A DNA stretch of 58,110 nucleotides. It comes from Haloarculaceae archaeon. Its GTDB lineage: Archaea > Halobacteriota > Halobacteria > Halobacteriales > Haloarculaceae. Under the pieces are notes generated by a model, which had not been told where the DNA came from, ran no database searches, and worked only from the letters and a program-made list of their open reading frames with translations. Shown here in pieces: positions 8,202-17,112 of this stretch. The translations under genes were made by a program, and so were the position numbers. Each line of letters begins with the position of its first letter. Positions within the stretch are counted from its first letter, which is position 1. The stretch spans positions 1-58,110 of the forward strand of contig SKTU01000001.1 in the NCBI GenBank assembly GCA_007122455.1, written 5' to 3'.

Positions 8202-8441
8202 TTACAGGTGGGGGCTCCGTGGTTCGAGGGCGATGGGCCACTGGCGTACGGAGACGTTCGCCAGTTCATCGGTGGACGAGCGGCGAGCACGCCCTGTGAC
8301 CGTCAATCGGACAGTGGGGGACCACTCAACGAACCGCGCGCGGTGGACAACATCGCTGGCCGATTCCCGGGGGTCACCGCGGAGTATCGGTGCCAGCTTC
8401 TCGAGCCCCTCGTCGAACGGCCACGAGTCCCCACGGTTCAT
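8202..8441 (-). CDS. Small unknown protein between glycosyltransferase and sulfatase-like gene
   Basis: A 79-residue frame from ATG 8441 (MNRGDSWPFDEGLEKLAPIL) ends two bases before the sulfatase-like ATG, so it could be a coupled cistron. An upstream in-frame ATG exists at 8465. The N-terminal half is acidic and protein-like; the C-terminal half is Arg/Ser-rich. No domain is recognised. It may instead be the decayed end of a larger gene, so existence is uncertain. Confidence 0.4.
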   Translation of the reverse strand: MNRGDSWPFDEGLEKLAPILRGDPRESASDVVHRARFVEWSPTVRLTVTGRARRSSTDELANVSVRQWPIALEPRSPHL

Positions 8442-8493
8442 CACTATGGTAGTTATCAATAGCAATCAAATAGGTTTCGGCCTTCGTCGGCGT

Positions 8494-9633
8494 TCATCGG
8501 TGTTTCCGGGCTAGGGTGATCGTGGCCGCCGCCACACGATCCCAGGTGTGACGCGTCCCAATTCGCCGGCACGCCATCGGGTCGAACTTGTCTGGTGTCG
8601 TCACGAGCTCGTGCATGGCCTCGGCGACCGCCATCGGCTCTTCGGGGTCGACAGAACACCCAGTCCCTTGTTCGAGGAGCTCCGCCGCACCGCACTGCGA
8701 GGGCGTCGAAATCACGACGGGCGTCCCACAGGCCCACGCCTCGAGGATCACGTTACCGAATGGTTCATACTGGGCAGGATGGACCAGTCCCGTGGCCTCC
8801 CGGTAGAGCTCAACGAGTTCGTCGTGCCCGACCTGACCGACGAAATCGATCGGGAGGGTCGCCTCGAGCTCCGCGGTGTCGAGCGCGTCGATCGATCCAG
8901 CGACGGTCAACGTGACGTCTGACGACGGTGCAAGCCCTCGGAGGGCATCGAGGACTGTGTCGATGCCCTTGCGCTCCTGGTCGCCCCCCACGAACAGCAA
9001 CTTCGTCGTTGTATCCGATTCATCACCTGGCGAAAACCGCTCGGCGTCGACCCCGTTGTAGATCACCCGGATGTCGCTTAATTCGACCCCATCATGCTCG
9101 AGACACGTCCGCTTCGTGAGCTCGCTGTTCGCGATGGTGAGATCGGCGCTCCGGATCGCTTGCCGTTCGAGGCGCCGTTCCGCCCGCCAGATCGTCGCGT
9201 TCGCCACCGAAAAGGCCAGATCGTCAAACGGCCGGGGCAGGCCGATTCGGGGCAGGTTCGCCGGTTTCTCGGTCAGGTTGTAGTGTACTTTCTGGACGGT
9301 TACCCCGTCAAACGGGATTGCGTCGAAGTCGATGTACTCGTGGGAGTGGATGAGGTCAATGGTCTCCAGCTCGGTAGAGGATTCGAGCCAACTGATCGCC
9401 TTCCGGGCGAACCAGAGACGGGGCGCCACGGTCCGCCGATACGAAATGGTCGAAACTTCTACGTTCGACAGCGGCGGTGGCGAGGCGTCCTGGCTGTGTT
9501 GGGCCGACTCGCCTGTGAGGACGTGGACGTCGTGGCCAGCATCGACGAGAGCGTCGGCGAGATGGTAGGCGTGATAGCCCACACCCCCGAGGACGTTGGG
9601 CGGAAATTCCTGTGTGATCAATAGGACATTCAT
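8494..9633 (-). CDS. Glycosyltransferase, GT-B fold (GT4-like)
   Basis: Transfers a sugar from a nucleotide donor to a glycan acceptor on the cytoplasmic side. Seen: 379 residues from ATG 9633. The N-terminal Rossmann domain opens MNVLLITQEFPPNVLGGVGYHAYHL, a typical glycogen-synthase-like acceptor-side loop. The C-terminal domain has NGVDAERFSPG, LLFVGGDQERKGIDTVLDAL and the donor-binding EPFGNVILEAWACGTPVV. The frame extends to 9750, but the ATG at 9633 matches the family start and has an AT-rich box about 27 bases before it. It shares a divergent promoter region with the glycosyltransferase at 9790. The sugar is unknown. Confidence 0.9.
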   Translation of the reverse strand: MNVLLITQEFPPNVLGGVGYHAYHLADALVDAGHDVHVLTGESAQHSQDASPPPLSNVEVSTISYRRTVAPRLWFARKAISWLESSTELETIDLIHSHEYIDFDAIPFDGVTVQKVHYNLTEKPANLPRIGLPRPFDDLAFSVANATIWRAERRLERQAIRSADLTIANSELTKRTCLEHDGVELSDIRVIYNGVDAERFSPGDESDTTTKLLFVGGDQERKGIDTVLDALRGLAPSSDVTLTVAGSIDALDTAELEATLPIDFVGQVGHDELVELYREATGLVHPAQYEPFGNVILEAWACGTPVVISTPSQCGAAELLEQGTGCSVDPEEPMAVAEAMHELVTTPDKFDPMACRRIGTRHTWDRVAAATITLARKHR

Positions 9634-9789
9634 ATTAGGCCATAGACCTACACTACATAGTATGTGGGGAAGCCGAGCGGAGATGCCGCGTGGATACGGT
9701 CGGCGGATCGCATGGAACCGAGCTCCTGCCGCTGGGGGGTCCGGAAACACGGGTATGGACGACCGGAATCATCGTCCCGTGGAGACGTG
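9634..9789. promoter_or_regulatory. Divergent promoter region of two glycosyltransferase genes
   Basis: It contains the inverted repeat ACATA-G-TATGT near 9654-9664, sitting where the TATA box of the leftward gene would lie (about 27 bases before ATG 9633). A box for the rightward gene is less clear. Use as an operator is only a suggestion. Confidence 0.3.
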
Positions 9790-10800
9790 ATGGCCCGACG
9801 CGCGTTGGTCGTTGCCCCAACACCCTACTACATCGAGAAAGGATCGACGTTGCGGGTCCACGCCATGGTCCAGCGCCTCCGCCGACAGGGCTACCTCGTC
9901 GATGTCGTTTGTTACGATCGGGGGACCGATCCGGAATTGGATGGGGTATCGATCAGTCGGGCGGGGATCCGGTCGTTCACGTCGACCGATGCCGGTCCCG
10001 CCCTCACCGACCTCCTTAACGATGTGTTCGTCTCTATCCGCGTCTTTCGACAGGTGTTGACACGCAACTATGACATCCTTCAGGGCGAGGATGTCGAAGG
10101 GATCACTATCGCGTTAGCGGCTTCGATATGCACGGACGCCGAGACGATCTATGACCTTCACAACCCGTTGACCGAAAGCCTGGACCTCCACGGCATCCCG
10201 ATCCCCCACCGTCTCTCGCGGGCGGTTGAGGGGGCCCTGTACCGCCGCGTTGACACGATCCTCGCGAACTGGGGGATGTGGGCCGACGCGATTCGTTCCG
10301 AGTATGATGTTGAGCGGGTCGAGGTGGTTCACGACCAGATACCGGCAGAGATGTCGGAGATCGACCTCCCGACGGATCGGTATCTCACGTACGTCGGCAA
10401 TTTCGAACCATACCAGGGAGTCGATTTACTGGTGGAAGCGTTCGAAGCGGTCGCGGCCGGAACGGATGTGGATCTCGTCCTGGTCGGCGACCCGAGCGTC
10501 GAGATCCGCGACCTCGTGGCTGGATCGCCCGTCGCCGACCGGATCCATCTCCTCGGTCGCCAACCGATTCCGACCGCCAATTTCGTCATCGCGAACGCCG
10601 TTGCCAGCGTTATTCCCCGACGACACGGCACCCAGCCAAGCACCAAGCTGCTCCATTACGCCATGCACGATCCGCCGATTATCGCCACTGACCTCAGGTG
10701 TAACCAGGAGCTCGAGCGACTCGGACACGAGGTCTACTGGGCGGCGCCGACAGCGGGGGGGATTGCAACCTGCATCGAGGAGGTGGCCAACCATGGTTGA
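9790..10800 (+). CDS. Glycosyltransferase, GT-B fold
   Basis: Seen: 336 residues from ATG 9790. The N-terminus is MARRALVVAPTPYYIEKGSTLRV; the C-terminal donor domain has YVGNFEPYQGVDLLVEAFEAV, LVLVGDP, LLGRQP and HGTQPSTKLLHYAMHDPPII. This last stretch replaces the usual E-x7-E motif with a Lys/Tyr version, seen in several surface-glycan GT4-like enzymes. The ORF is open back to 9664 but those residues look non-coding. Its last eight bases overlap the next glycosyltransferase, so the two are probably translated together. Sugar and linkage cannot be told. Confidence 0.85.
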   Translation: MARRALVVAPTPYYIEKGSTLRVHAMVQRLRRQGYLVDVVCYDRGTDPELDGVSISRAGIRSFTSTDAGPALTDLLNDVFVSIRVFRQVLTRNYDILQGEDVEGITIALAASICTDAETIYDLHNPLTESLDLHGIPIPHRLSRAVEGALYRRVDTILANWGMWADAIRSEYDVERVEVVHDQIPAEMSEIDLPTDRYLTYVGNFEPYQGVDLLVEAFEAVAAGTDVDLVLVGDPSVEIRDLVAGSPVADRIHLLGRQPIPTANFVIANAVASVIPRRHGTQPSTKLLHYAMHDPPIIATDLRCNQELERLGHEVYWAAPTAGGIATCIEEVANHG

Positions 10801-11878
10801 TCGCGAGCCGCACCCGCGTGTGCTGTACCTGACGACCCGCGACGTCGCGACCAAGCGTACCGGGGCGGACAACCGTGCGGGCTACCTCTACGAGGGACTC
10901 AGACGGTCGATCTCTGTCGATCTCATCTACTTCGATCGCAGCGAGGAGGACCAGACACATGACAGGGGGACGGCCGTGCCGTATCCTCGGAGCGAACTCC
11001 TCGCAATCCTCTCGATCCGGTTTCTTCTCACCGTGATCAGGGCGGTCAGAAGCGAGGAATACGATGCCGTCGTGGTTTCGGGGATCGGCGCGGTGACGTA
11101 CGGGTTGGTGGCGTCACTGCTCGCTCGAGCGTCCTTCGTGTTCGACGATCATAACGTGGAAGTTCATCTCGCACGGGGCGACTCCATCCCCCGGTACCTG
11201 GTGGTGTACGTCCTCGAACGGAGCGCCTGTGCCCTCGCGGCACTCGTCGTCGTCCCCACTGCGGAAACCCGAACCGCCCTCACCGGGTGGGCCCGGGGAC
11301 AGATCCAAATCGTAACGAATGGCTACGACGCGGAAACGTTCACGCCGGACAGCGACGTGGTCTCGGATGCGACACCTCGGTTGTTTTACTTCGGAAACTA
11401 CCGGTACGAGCCCAACGTAGAGGCGGTAGAGTACATCGCCACGCAGCTTTGCCCGCGGCTCGACAGCGCTGGCGTCGACGCCCAGATCGGGGTTGCGGGC
11501 GCTGGCGTCGAGGAACTCCCTCGTTCACATCGTGAGTCCGAGCGAATCCAGATCCTCGGGTTCGTCGACGATTTGCCCGCGACGATCCGTGCAGCGGAAC
11601 TCGTCATCGTACCGCTTCAGACCGGCAGCGGGTCCCGACTCAAGATCATCGAATCGCTCGCGTGCGGAACGCCTGTCGTTTCCACCCCCATTGGTGCGGA
11701 GGGATGGCCGACTGACTGGAAGAACCTTACCGTCGTAGAGCTCGATGAATTCGCGGAACGCACGATCGAACTCCTCGACGAGGCGACCTTCGAGCGGAGC
11801 GAACTCGATGAGTATGCGAGGTACTCCTGGCAGGCCCAAGCGGAACGGTTCGCGGCAAGCGTCCGATCGACGATCTGA
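10793..11878 (+). CDS. Glycosyltransferase, GT-B fold (GT4-like)
   Basis: Seen: 361 residues from ATG 10793 (MVDREPHPRVLYLTTRDV). Motifs: TGADNRAGYLYEGL in the acceptor domain, FVFDDHNVEVH, IVTNGYDAETFTPD, LFYFGNYRYEPNVEAVEYI, ILGFVDDL and the donor site GSGSRLKIIESLACGTPVVSTPIGAEG. The start codon lies inside the end of the preceding transferase (8-base overlap). Two consecutive transferases in one transcript suggest sequential additions to one lipid-linked glycan; this is inference. Confidence 0.9.
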   Translation: MVDREPHPRVLYLTTRDVATKRTGADNRAGYLYEGLRRSISVDLIYFDRSEEDQTHDRGTAVPYPRSELLAILSIRFLLTVIRAVRSEEYDAVVVSGIGAVTYGLVASLLARASFVFDDHNVEVHLARGDSIPRYLVVYVLERSACALAALVVVPTAETRTALTGWARGQIQIVTNGYDAETFTPDSDVVSDATPRLFYFGNYRYEPNVEAVEYIATQLCPRLDSAGVDAQIGVAGAGVEELPRSHRESERIQILGFVDDLPATIRAAELVIVPLQTGSGSRLKIIESLACGTPVVSTPIGAEGWPTDWKNLTVVELDEFAERTIELLDEATFERSELDEYARYSWQAQAERFAASVRSTI

Positions 11879-12015
11879 GCCCCGCGGGCATCCTCGGTGG
11901 ATGGAACGTCGATCACGAACGCTCACGGTCTCACAGTTCTCGACTGGTTCGATCGCAGTGATTGATCGGAGGAGAGGGACATATGTAGTAGGCACGCGAT
12001 CGCAGAATTCGTTGG

Positions 12016-12963
12016 TCAGACTTTGTAGCCCAGATCACGAAGTCGCTGGTCGACGTCGACCTGCGGTGTCGTGTCGGTCGGCTCCTCGGCCGTGATGGTC
12101 CGCCGTGAAGAGTACGGACACACATGCCAGGGGACCGTAACGAGTTCGTCGGTGTACAGCCCAGGAATATGCCCGTAATACCGGACGGGGATCGGCGTGG
12201 CCCGCTCGCCGAGCATCTCGCCGTGATCGGCGGAAATCACCGTCTTTCCCTCGAACACTTCGAGCAACCGGTCCACTTCCTCGAGGACAGCGTCGAGCGT
12301 CTCCGCGTAGGCCTGCTTGAGAATGTCGTCGTCGACCTCGATCGCGCCGCGGCGAATTCGCTCGTAGAAGCCCATTTCCAGTTGTGATTCGATGGACGGG
12401 AGGTGACGTTCCGCCGTGGGGCCGAACAACGGATGGTGCGGTGGTGCGTAATGGACGAGCAGGCGCTTGTTCGGATATTCGTCGGCGGCGCTAATGGCCG
12501 ACTCCGTCGTCGCGTACATCTGGTCGACGTGCAACCGCTCTTCAGGCTCGTTATGGACGTCGTAGTAGGCGAAAACGCTCGCACCGATCTTCTCTCTGAG
12601 CTTCATGTACCACGGATTCGCCGAGACGTAGACCACGTCGTGGAGTGACCGGTCGCTGAAGTTGGCACGAATGAACTCTGAGGTAGAGGATGCTCGCGAG
12701 ATGCGCGAGGAGGTGGAACCGTCTCGCGTCTCGGCAGCCCGCGCGAAAAAATCCGACCGACAGGCGTCGAGCAGGATTAGGTTGTCCCAGTCGGCTGAAA
12801 AGATATCGATGCCTCGACGATTGTACGACCAGCGACCGAACCTTCGGTGGTAGATCAAGGACGGCCCGTAGAACCCTGCGAGTGAGAGCACGGAGCGCAA
12901 TCCCTCCTCGGCGTAGTACTTTCTGGCTCGGTCGACGATGGAAGTGCCGTTGGGATGGGTCAT
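12016..12963 (-). CDS. Sulfatase-like hydrolase/transferase, second copy in the island
   Basis: Seen: 315 residues. It has NLILLDACRSDFF (metal Asp66), a candidate Thr nucleophile in ASSTSEFIRANF (Thr94), HYAPPHHPLFG, and VISADHGEMLGE near the end (metal Asp/His). Shorter than the 440-residue paralogue and only distantly alike. GAGGAG lies one base before an in-frame ATG at 12969 but seven bases before ATG 12963, so the latter is chosen. It follows the GT-C gene by about 20 bases, suggesting that it modifies the sugar this transferase handles or transfers a phospho-group. No signal peptide is seen. Confidence 0.78.
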   Translation of the reverse strand: MTHPNGTSIVDRARKYYAEEGLRSVLSLAGFYGPSLIYHRRFGRWSYNRRGIDIFSADWDNLILLDACRSDFFARAAETRDGSTSSRISRASSTSEFIRANFSDRSLHDVVYVSANPWYMKLREKIGASVFAYYDVHNEPEERLHVDQMYATTESAISAADEYPNKRLLVHYAPPHHPLFGPTAERHLPSIESQLEMGFYERIRRGAIEVDDDILKQAYAETLDAVLEEVDRLLEVFEGKTVISADHGEMLGERATPIPVRYYGHIPGLYTDELVTVPWHVCPYSSRRTITAEEPTDTTPQVDVDQRLRDLGYKV

Positions 12964-12985
12964 GGTCATACTCCTCACATGCCGG

Positions 12986-14776
12986 TCATATAGCCGTCGG
13001 AGTCGCGTTGGGTACGGTCGCGAGATCGGCACGATCGCAGCTCGCCTCGTGCTCCCAAGAGTAGACGCGCATTCCTGTAGCGTCGACATCGTGATTCGTG
13101 AGAGTATCGAGCACGTCCCGAGCCTCTGGACCGATGCGCTGCCAGACGATGCGATCGACAACGATCCACCCCCGCTCGTGGCAGCCGATGGCGCTTTCGA
13201 GCCGGGAGGCATTCTCGATCGGGACGGCCCCCGAATACACCTCGTAACGACCGTCGATCGTCCAGGTGCGATCGGCGCTGGTCAGGTTGTGAACCATCCA
13301 ATAGTCGACGTGCCCGTGGTAGTATACGGCTGGTGCCGTCCAGCCTGCGACGATGACGTCATCCGGTTCGGAAAGTTCATCCACATACGCGTACGCGCCT
13401 TTGAAATCCGGTTGTGGTGCGTTCGGACCGAGCTCATACTCCGCCTGCGGTACGACTGTGAGGTTCGCTGAAACGAGCAGCAAGACGACGAGGATCGGCA
13501 CGACCGTCGCCACGAAATTCGTTGCCGTCGACCAGGGGAGTCGGGTCATCGAAGCTCCTGTAGCGCTCTCTCGGACGGGCTCGATCACGTCAAGGAGTCG
13601 ATCGGTCAGAAAGGACCCCACGAAGCCGACATAGATCGCGGCGATGGGAACGGCGAAGTAGAGATACCGCCCGGCGAAGAGGTAGGTGTTGTATGCGAGT
13701 ACCCAGAGGGGCGGGAGGAGGGCGAGCGCGAGCAACAGGCCGAGCTTGGGGCGCCGGAAACTCAGACCCATCCCCACGAGCGCAAGCAAGGAGAGGGCGG
13801 GGAATTCCGCGCGTACCCAGGACCGGTACCGGTTGACGTGGACGATGTCGGTCGCGAGGGCGGTTTGCGCGGCGGTGAGCGGCCCGGTGGCGAGGAGTTC
13901 AAGGACGACCGCGCCCACAACTGTTCCGCCGACGATCAGCGCCGTCAGTGGGGATCGGATTCCGTGGGTGGTCCACGCCTGAACGAGGAGGTACGTTCCC
14001 GCGACGGGAATGAGAATGAGGCCGATGGGATGCGTGAGGGCCCCCACGGCCGTCCCAGCGACGACGAGGCTGACCGAGGGTGGATCGATAGGGCCTGTCC
14101 GATCCATCCGCGCGAGCCCGAGGAGCGCCAGCGCGTAACACAGCTGGAGTTGCTGGTACATCCTTGCCTGGCGACCCCAGGCGATTTCCCACGTGAGAAA
14201 GGTGACGAGGATCGCGGCGAGGAGGCCGACTCGTCGGTCACCGACTTCGCGACCGAGCCAGTAGGTGACCAAAATCGTGGCAACTCCTTGCACCACCGAC
14301 GGCAGACGGGCGGCCCACTCGGAGACGCCGAAGAGGACCATCGAGGCGGCGACGATGAGGGTGTGAGGGAGGCCGCGGCGGTATTCGACACCGGAGGGGA
14401 ATCCCGGTGTGCCGCGTTCGAGAAGCCCGAGTGCCGCCGTCGTCGTGATGGCCTCATCAAACCAGAAGCTGGGGGAGCCGAGGGCATAGAGCCGGAGAAG
14501 CGCACCGACGAGTAACAGCCCACCGAGGCACAACCCGACCTGTGTACGTGATATGAGGGTTCGTTCAGTTCCGTCTGACGCGGGCGCGCGATACTGCCAC
14601 AGAAACAATCCCAGGAAGGTTGCAGCGAGCAGGACTGCGAACGCGTCGAGGTCGAGAGGCCAGTTTACGCCGAGGAATACCTGTCCGATGAGTAGGAAGA
14701 TAAAAAAGACCAACAAAGAGGCTGAGACGTCACTTGCGAGCGGGATGTACCCCGGAGTATCACGTTGAGATGACAT
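12986..14776 (-). CDS. Multi-pass GT-C glycosyltransferase (GT39/ArnT-like)
   Basis: An integral membrane transferase expected to move a sugar from a dolichyl-phosphate donor onto a glycan or protein outside the membrane. Seen: 596 residues with about a dozen hydrophobic segments. The first extracellular loop holds the GT-C acid motif FWFDEA (Asp107-Glu108), and WGRQARMYQQLQLCYALAL follows, the family's conserved Arg-x-Tyr region. A soluble tail of roughly 110 residues follows the last membrane span. The ATG at 14776 has an AT-rich box centred about 26 bases upstream, fitting a leaderless mRNA. The sulfatase-like gene follows in the same transcript. Confidence 0.88.
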   Translation of the reverse strand: MSSQRDTPGYIPLASDVSASLLVFFIFLLIGQVFLGVNWPLDLDAFAVLLAATFLGLFLWQYRAPASDGTERTLISRTQVGLCLGGLLLVGALLRLYALGSPSFWFDEAITTTAALGLLERGTPGFPSGVEYRRGLPHTLIVAASMVLFGVSEWAARLPSVVQGVATILVTYWLGREVGDRRVGLLAAILVTFLTWEIAWGRQARMYQQLQLCYALALLGLARMDRTGPIDPPSVSLVVAGTAVGALTHPIGLILIPVAGTYLLVQAWTTHGIRSPLTALIVGGTVVGAVVLELLATGPLTAAQTALATDIVHVNRYRSWVRAEFPALSLLALVGMGLSFRRPKLGLLLALALLPPLWVLAYNTYLFAGRYLYFAVPIAAIYVGFVGSFLTDRLLDVIEPVRESATGASMTRLPWSTATNFVATVVPILVVLLLVSANLTVVPQAEYELGPNAPQPDFKGAYAYVDELSEPDDVIVAGWTAPAVYYHGHVDYWMVHNLTSADRTWTIDGRYEVYSGAVPIENASRLESAIGCHERGWIVVDRIVWQRIGPEARDVLDTLTNHDVDATGMRVYSWEHEASCDRADLATVPNATPTAI

Positions 14777-15014
14777 CTATGTGCTGGTTAATCCTTGGAT
14801 AATTTTGCAGTACGAGCTGAGGAAAGTGTCGGAGTGAATCGCCATTAATCATGGTTGTTTGACGAAATCTTTATTTCATATGAACTTGATATCAATTAAT
14901 ATGCTATCAAGTATAAATTTATTTCAGCATAACCTGACACTAAGTGTGGTGGTAGCAGTTACCTCCATCGAACACGACGTCGAAACCGCCACCATGTTCG
15001 AGGAGGAGTGAACG
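14777..15014. promoter_or_regulatory. Divergent AT-rich promoter region with an inverted repeat
   Basis: Separates the leftward GT-C gene from the rightward secreted-protein gene. It is strikingly AT-rich around 14860-14940. The inverted repeat ACTTGATA (14884-14891) and TATCAAGT (14905-14912) has a 13-base spacer, and TATAAATTTA follows at 14913-14922 as a likely TATA box for the rightward operon. A GAGGAG ribosome-binding site precedes ATG 15015. The repeat could be an operator. Confidence 0.45.
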
Positions 15015-16043
15015 ATGCGCCGTAGCATCCCAACGATCGGCATCACCCTGATCATCGTTTTGCTCCTCGTGGTCCTCACACAGCCCACCAGCGCTGTGCT
15101 GACCACGGTCAGCGGCCCGGATGAAATCGACCGCGGTGAGGAAGCCGCCTTCAGTACGACCGTTGAGATCCGGGAGGACGAACGGATCCCGGTCGAAGGG
15201 TTCAACGTAACCCTTACCCCGGCTGAGAGTACCGGGACCGTGGTCGTCACCTTCACCACGGACGGCGATGTCGACGAGGTTCACGTCACCGGTGACGCGG
15301 ACGAATACATCGACATCGACGCCCTCACAGCCTCGATCGTGCTCGCTGACGTCCAGCGCACGGCCGACTTCGGCTACGGGTACCTGTCGGGCACGGACGA
15401 GCGAACGACCGATGACCATAGTTTCGGATACGGATACGGGTATGGTTACGGCTATGACGCTAACACCGATGGGACGTTCACCTTCGACGTGCAGTTCGAT
15501 TCTGCTGCCCTCGCTCCCGGTGACTACACCCTCCAGGTAAACGTAAACTCCGGTGCTAACGTGTTTGCCTCGAACGAGTTTACATTCAGCGTGCTTCCGG
15601 ACGTCGTGGATGGTACTCTCGAGGTCACCCCCGAGACGCTCAATCTCGCCTCCCAGGGCCAGTGGGTGACTGGCTACATCACCCTAGATGATGCCGATGT
15701 GGCCGACATCGAACTCGGCTCCGTCGAACTGAACGGCGTTGCTGCCATCGACGACCCGCGCTACGGGTTCGTCAGGAATCCCGTCGTCGAACGGGATGGT
15801 GAGGAGGTCTTCATGGCTAGGTTCCCGCGTGACGAGGTCAGCGACACCGTGGAGCCCGGCGACGCTGTGACGATGACTGTCAACGGCACCGTCGACGGGG
15901 TCACGTTCACGGCGACGGACACCATCCGGGTGATCGACCGTGGCGGCGCCTCGGGCGATAACCGTGGTGGCGGGTTCAGTGACGATCGGGACCGTGGCCA
16001 GGGGAATCCCCACCATGATGATCCACACCGAGGGCCCCGATGA
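15015..16043 (+). CDS. Secreted protein with Gly-Tyr repeat and Ig-like beta regions
   Basis: Seen: 342 residues. A Sec signal peptide (basic start, hydrophobic core 8-21, TSA at 25-27) leads into an acidic beta-rich exported protein. Around residues 115-147 there are aromatic-glycine runs: DFGYGYL, then FGYGYGYGYGYD. The later part contains beta-sandwich-like stretches (GTLEVTPETLNL, GDAVTMTVNGTV) and ends in a Gly/Arg/Asp/His-rich tail. No membrane anchor or lipobox is seen, so it is probably released or held to the surface by its glycans or tail. It heads an operon with a GT2 and a GT-C enzyme, so it may be their target. Molecular function unknown. Confidence 0.8.
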   Translation: MRRSIPTIGITLIIVLLLVVLTQPTSAVLTTVSGPDEIDRGEEAAFSTTVEIREDERIPVEGFNVTLTPAESTGTVVVTFTTDGDVDEVHVTGDADEYIDIDALTASIVLADVQRTADFGYGYLSGTDERTTDDHSFGYGYGYGYGYDANTDGTFTFDVQFDSAALAPGDYTLQVNVNSGANVFASNEFTFSVLPDVVDGTLEVTPETLNLASQGQWVTGYITLDDADVADIELGSVELNGVAAIDDPRYGFVRNPVVERDGEEVFMARFPRDEVSDTVEPGDAVTMTVNGTVDGVTFTATDTIRVIDRGGASGDNRGGGFSDDRDRGQGNPHHDDPHRGPR

Positions 16044-16098
16044 TGCGCGTTGAGCCTGCCGTGATCGGCACCCATCACCGACAGGTGAGTGGGTACTG

Positions 16099-17112
16099 AT
16101 GGAGCTCTCGGTCGTCCTCCCGGTGTACAACGAGGCAGGAAACCTCGAGCCGCTGTACAGCGAACTCGTCGATGTTCTAGAGACCTACTTCGATCGGTGG
16201 GAGGTGATCTTCGTCGACGACGGATCGACGGACGGTAGTCGGGAGCAGTTGACGCGCTTGGAAAGCGACGACGAGCGCGTCTGTGTCATCCAGTTCACGA
16301 CCAATTTCGGCCAGAGCGCCGCCCTCGACGCCGGCATGAAGCGGGCGCGAGGTGACGTGGTCGTGACGATGGACGCCGACGGACAAAACGATCCCGCGGA
16401 CATCCCACGGCTCGTCGAAACTCTCGAGACGGAGGGGTATGATTGCGTGGTTGGGTGGCGGAAGGACCGCGTGGATCCCCTCGGCAAGCGCGTCGCCTCC
16501 CGGTTCGCGGGGCTGATTCGGCGGCTCTTCCTCCGGACCGATCTCCACGATTACGGCTGTACGCTTAAGGCGTTCACCAACGAGACGGCCAACGCTATCG
16601 ACATCCGGGGAGAGATGCACCGCTACGTCCCTCCGATCCTCACCTGGCGAGGGTACGTCGTGGGCGAGATTGAGGTCAACCACCGGACACGCTGGCATGG
16701 CCAGACCAAGTACGGGTGGGATCGGCTGCCAAAGGGATTCATGGACATGCTCAACGTCTGGTTCTGGCAGAAGTACTCTGGGCGACCCATCCACGTCTTC
16801 GGTGGTCTCGGCATCCTCGCCGGGACCCTCGGCGGGGCGGGGGGTCTCTACTCGGTGTACCTCAAGGCCTTCGAGAACGTGAGCCTCTCGGACACCGCCT
16901 TGCCGCTCTTCTCGGTGTTCATGGTCCTGTTGGGGATCCAGTTCTTCATTTCCGGTATTCTCGCGGATATCAGCATCCGGAATTACTTCCAGCTCCAGGA
17001 CTCGCCCGATTACCGGATCCGGACAGAGCGGGCGCCCAAACCAGTGGACGGGGGCAGCCCGGAGCGGATGCGATCGACCGAGGAGCGTCCAGCAGTCGCT
17101 TCCGATCAATGA
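16099..17112 (+). CDS. GT2 glycosyltransferase with C-terminal membrane helices (dolichyl-phosphate sugar synthase-like)
   Basis: Makes a lipid-phosphate sugar or flips activated sugar into the membrane pathway, by family. Seen: 337 residues. GT2 domain: LSVVLPVYNEAGNLEPLY, FVDDGSTDGS (Asp40-Asp41), NFGQSAALDAGM, VTMDADGQNDP (metal-binding DAD), GWRKDR and NHRTRWHGQTKYG. Two hydrophobic segments (about 234-256 and 272-297) follow, as in DPM1/GtrB-type enzymes. The stop overlaps the next gene's start (ATGA). A partner GT-C gene directly behind it is the natural user of its product. Confidence 0.9.
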   Translation: MELSVVLPVYNEAGNLEPLYSELVDVLETYFDRWEVIFVDDGSTDGSREQLTRLESDDERVCVIQFTTNFGQSAALDAGMKRARGDVVVTMDADGQNDPADIPRLVETLETEGYDCVVGWRKDRVDPLGKRVASRFAGLIRRLFLRTDLHDYGCTLKAFTNETANAIDIRGEMHRYVPPILTWRGYVVGEIEVNHRTRWHGQTKYGWDRLPKGFMDMLNVWFWQKYSGRPIHVFGGLGILAGTLGGAGGLYSVYLKAFENVSLSDTALPLFSVFMVLLGIQFFISGILADISIRNYFQLQDSPDYRIRTERAPKPVDGGSPERMRSTEERPAVASDQ

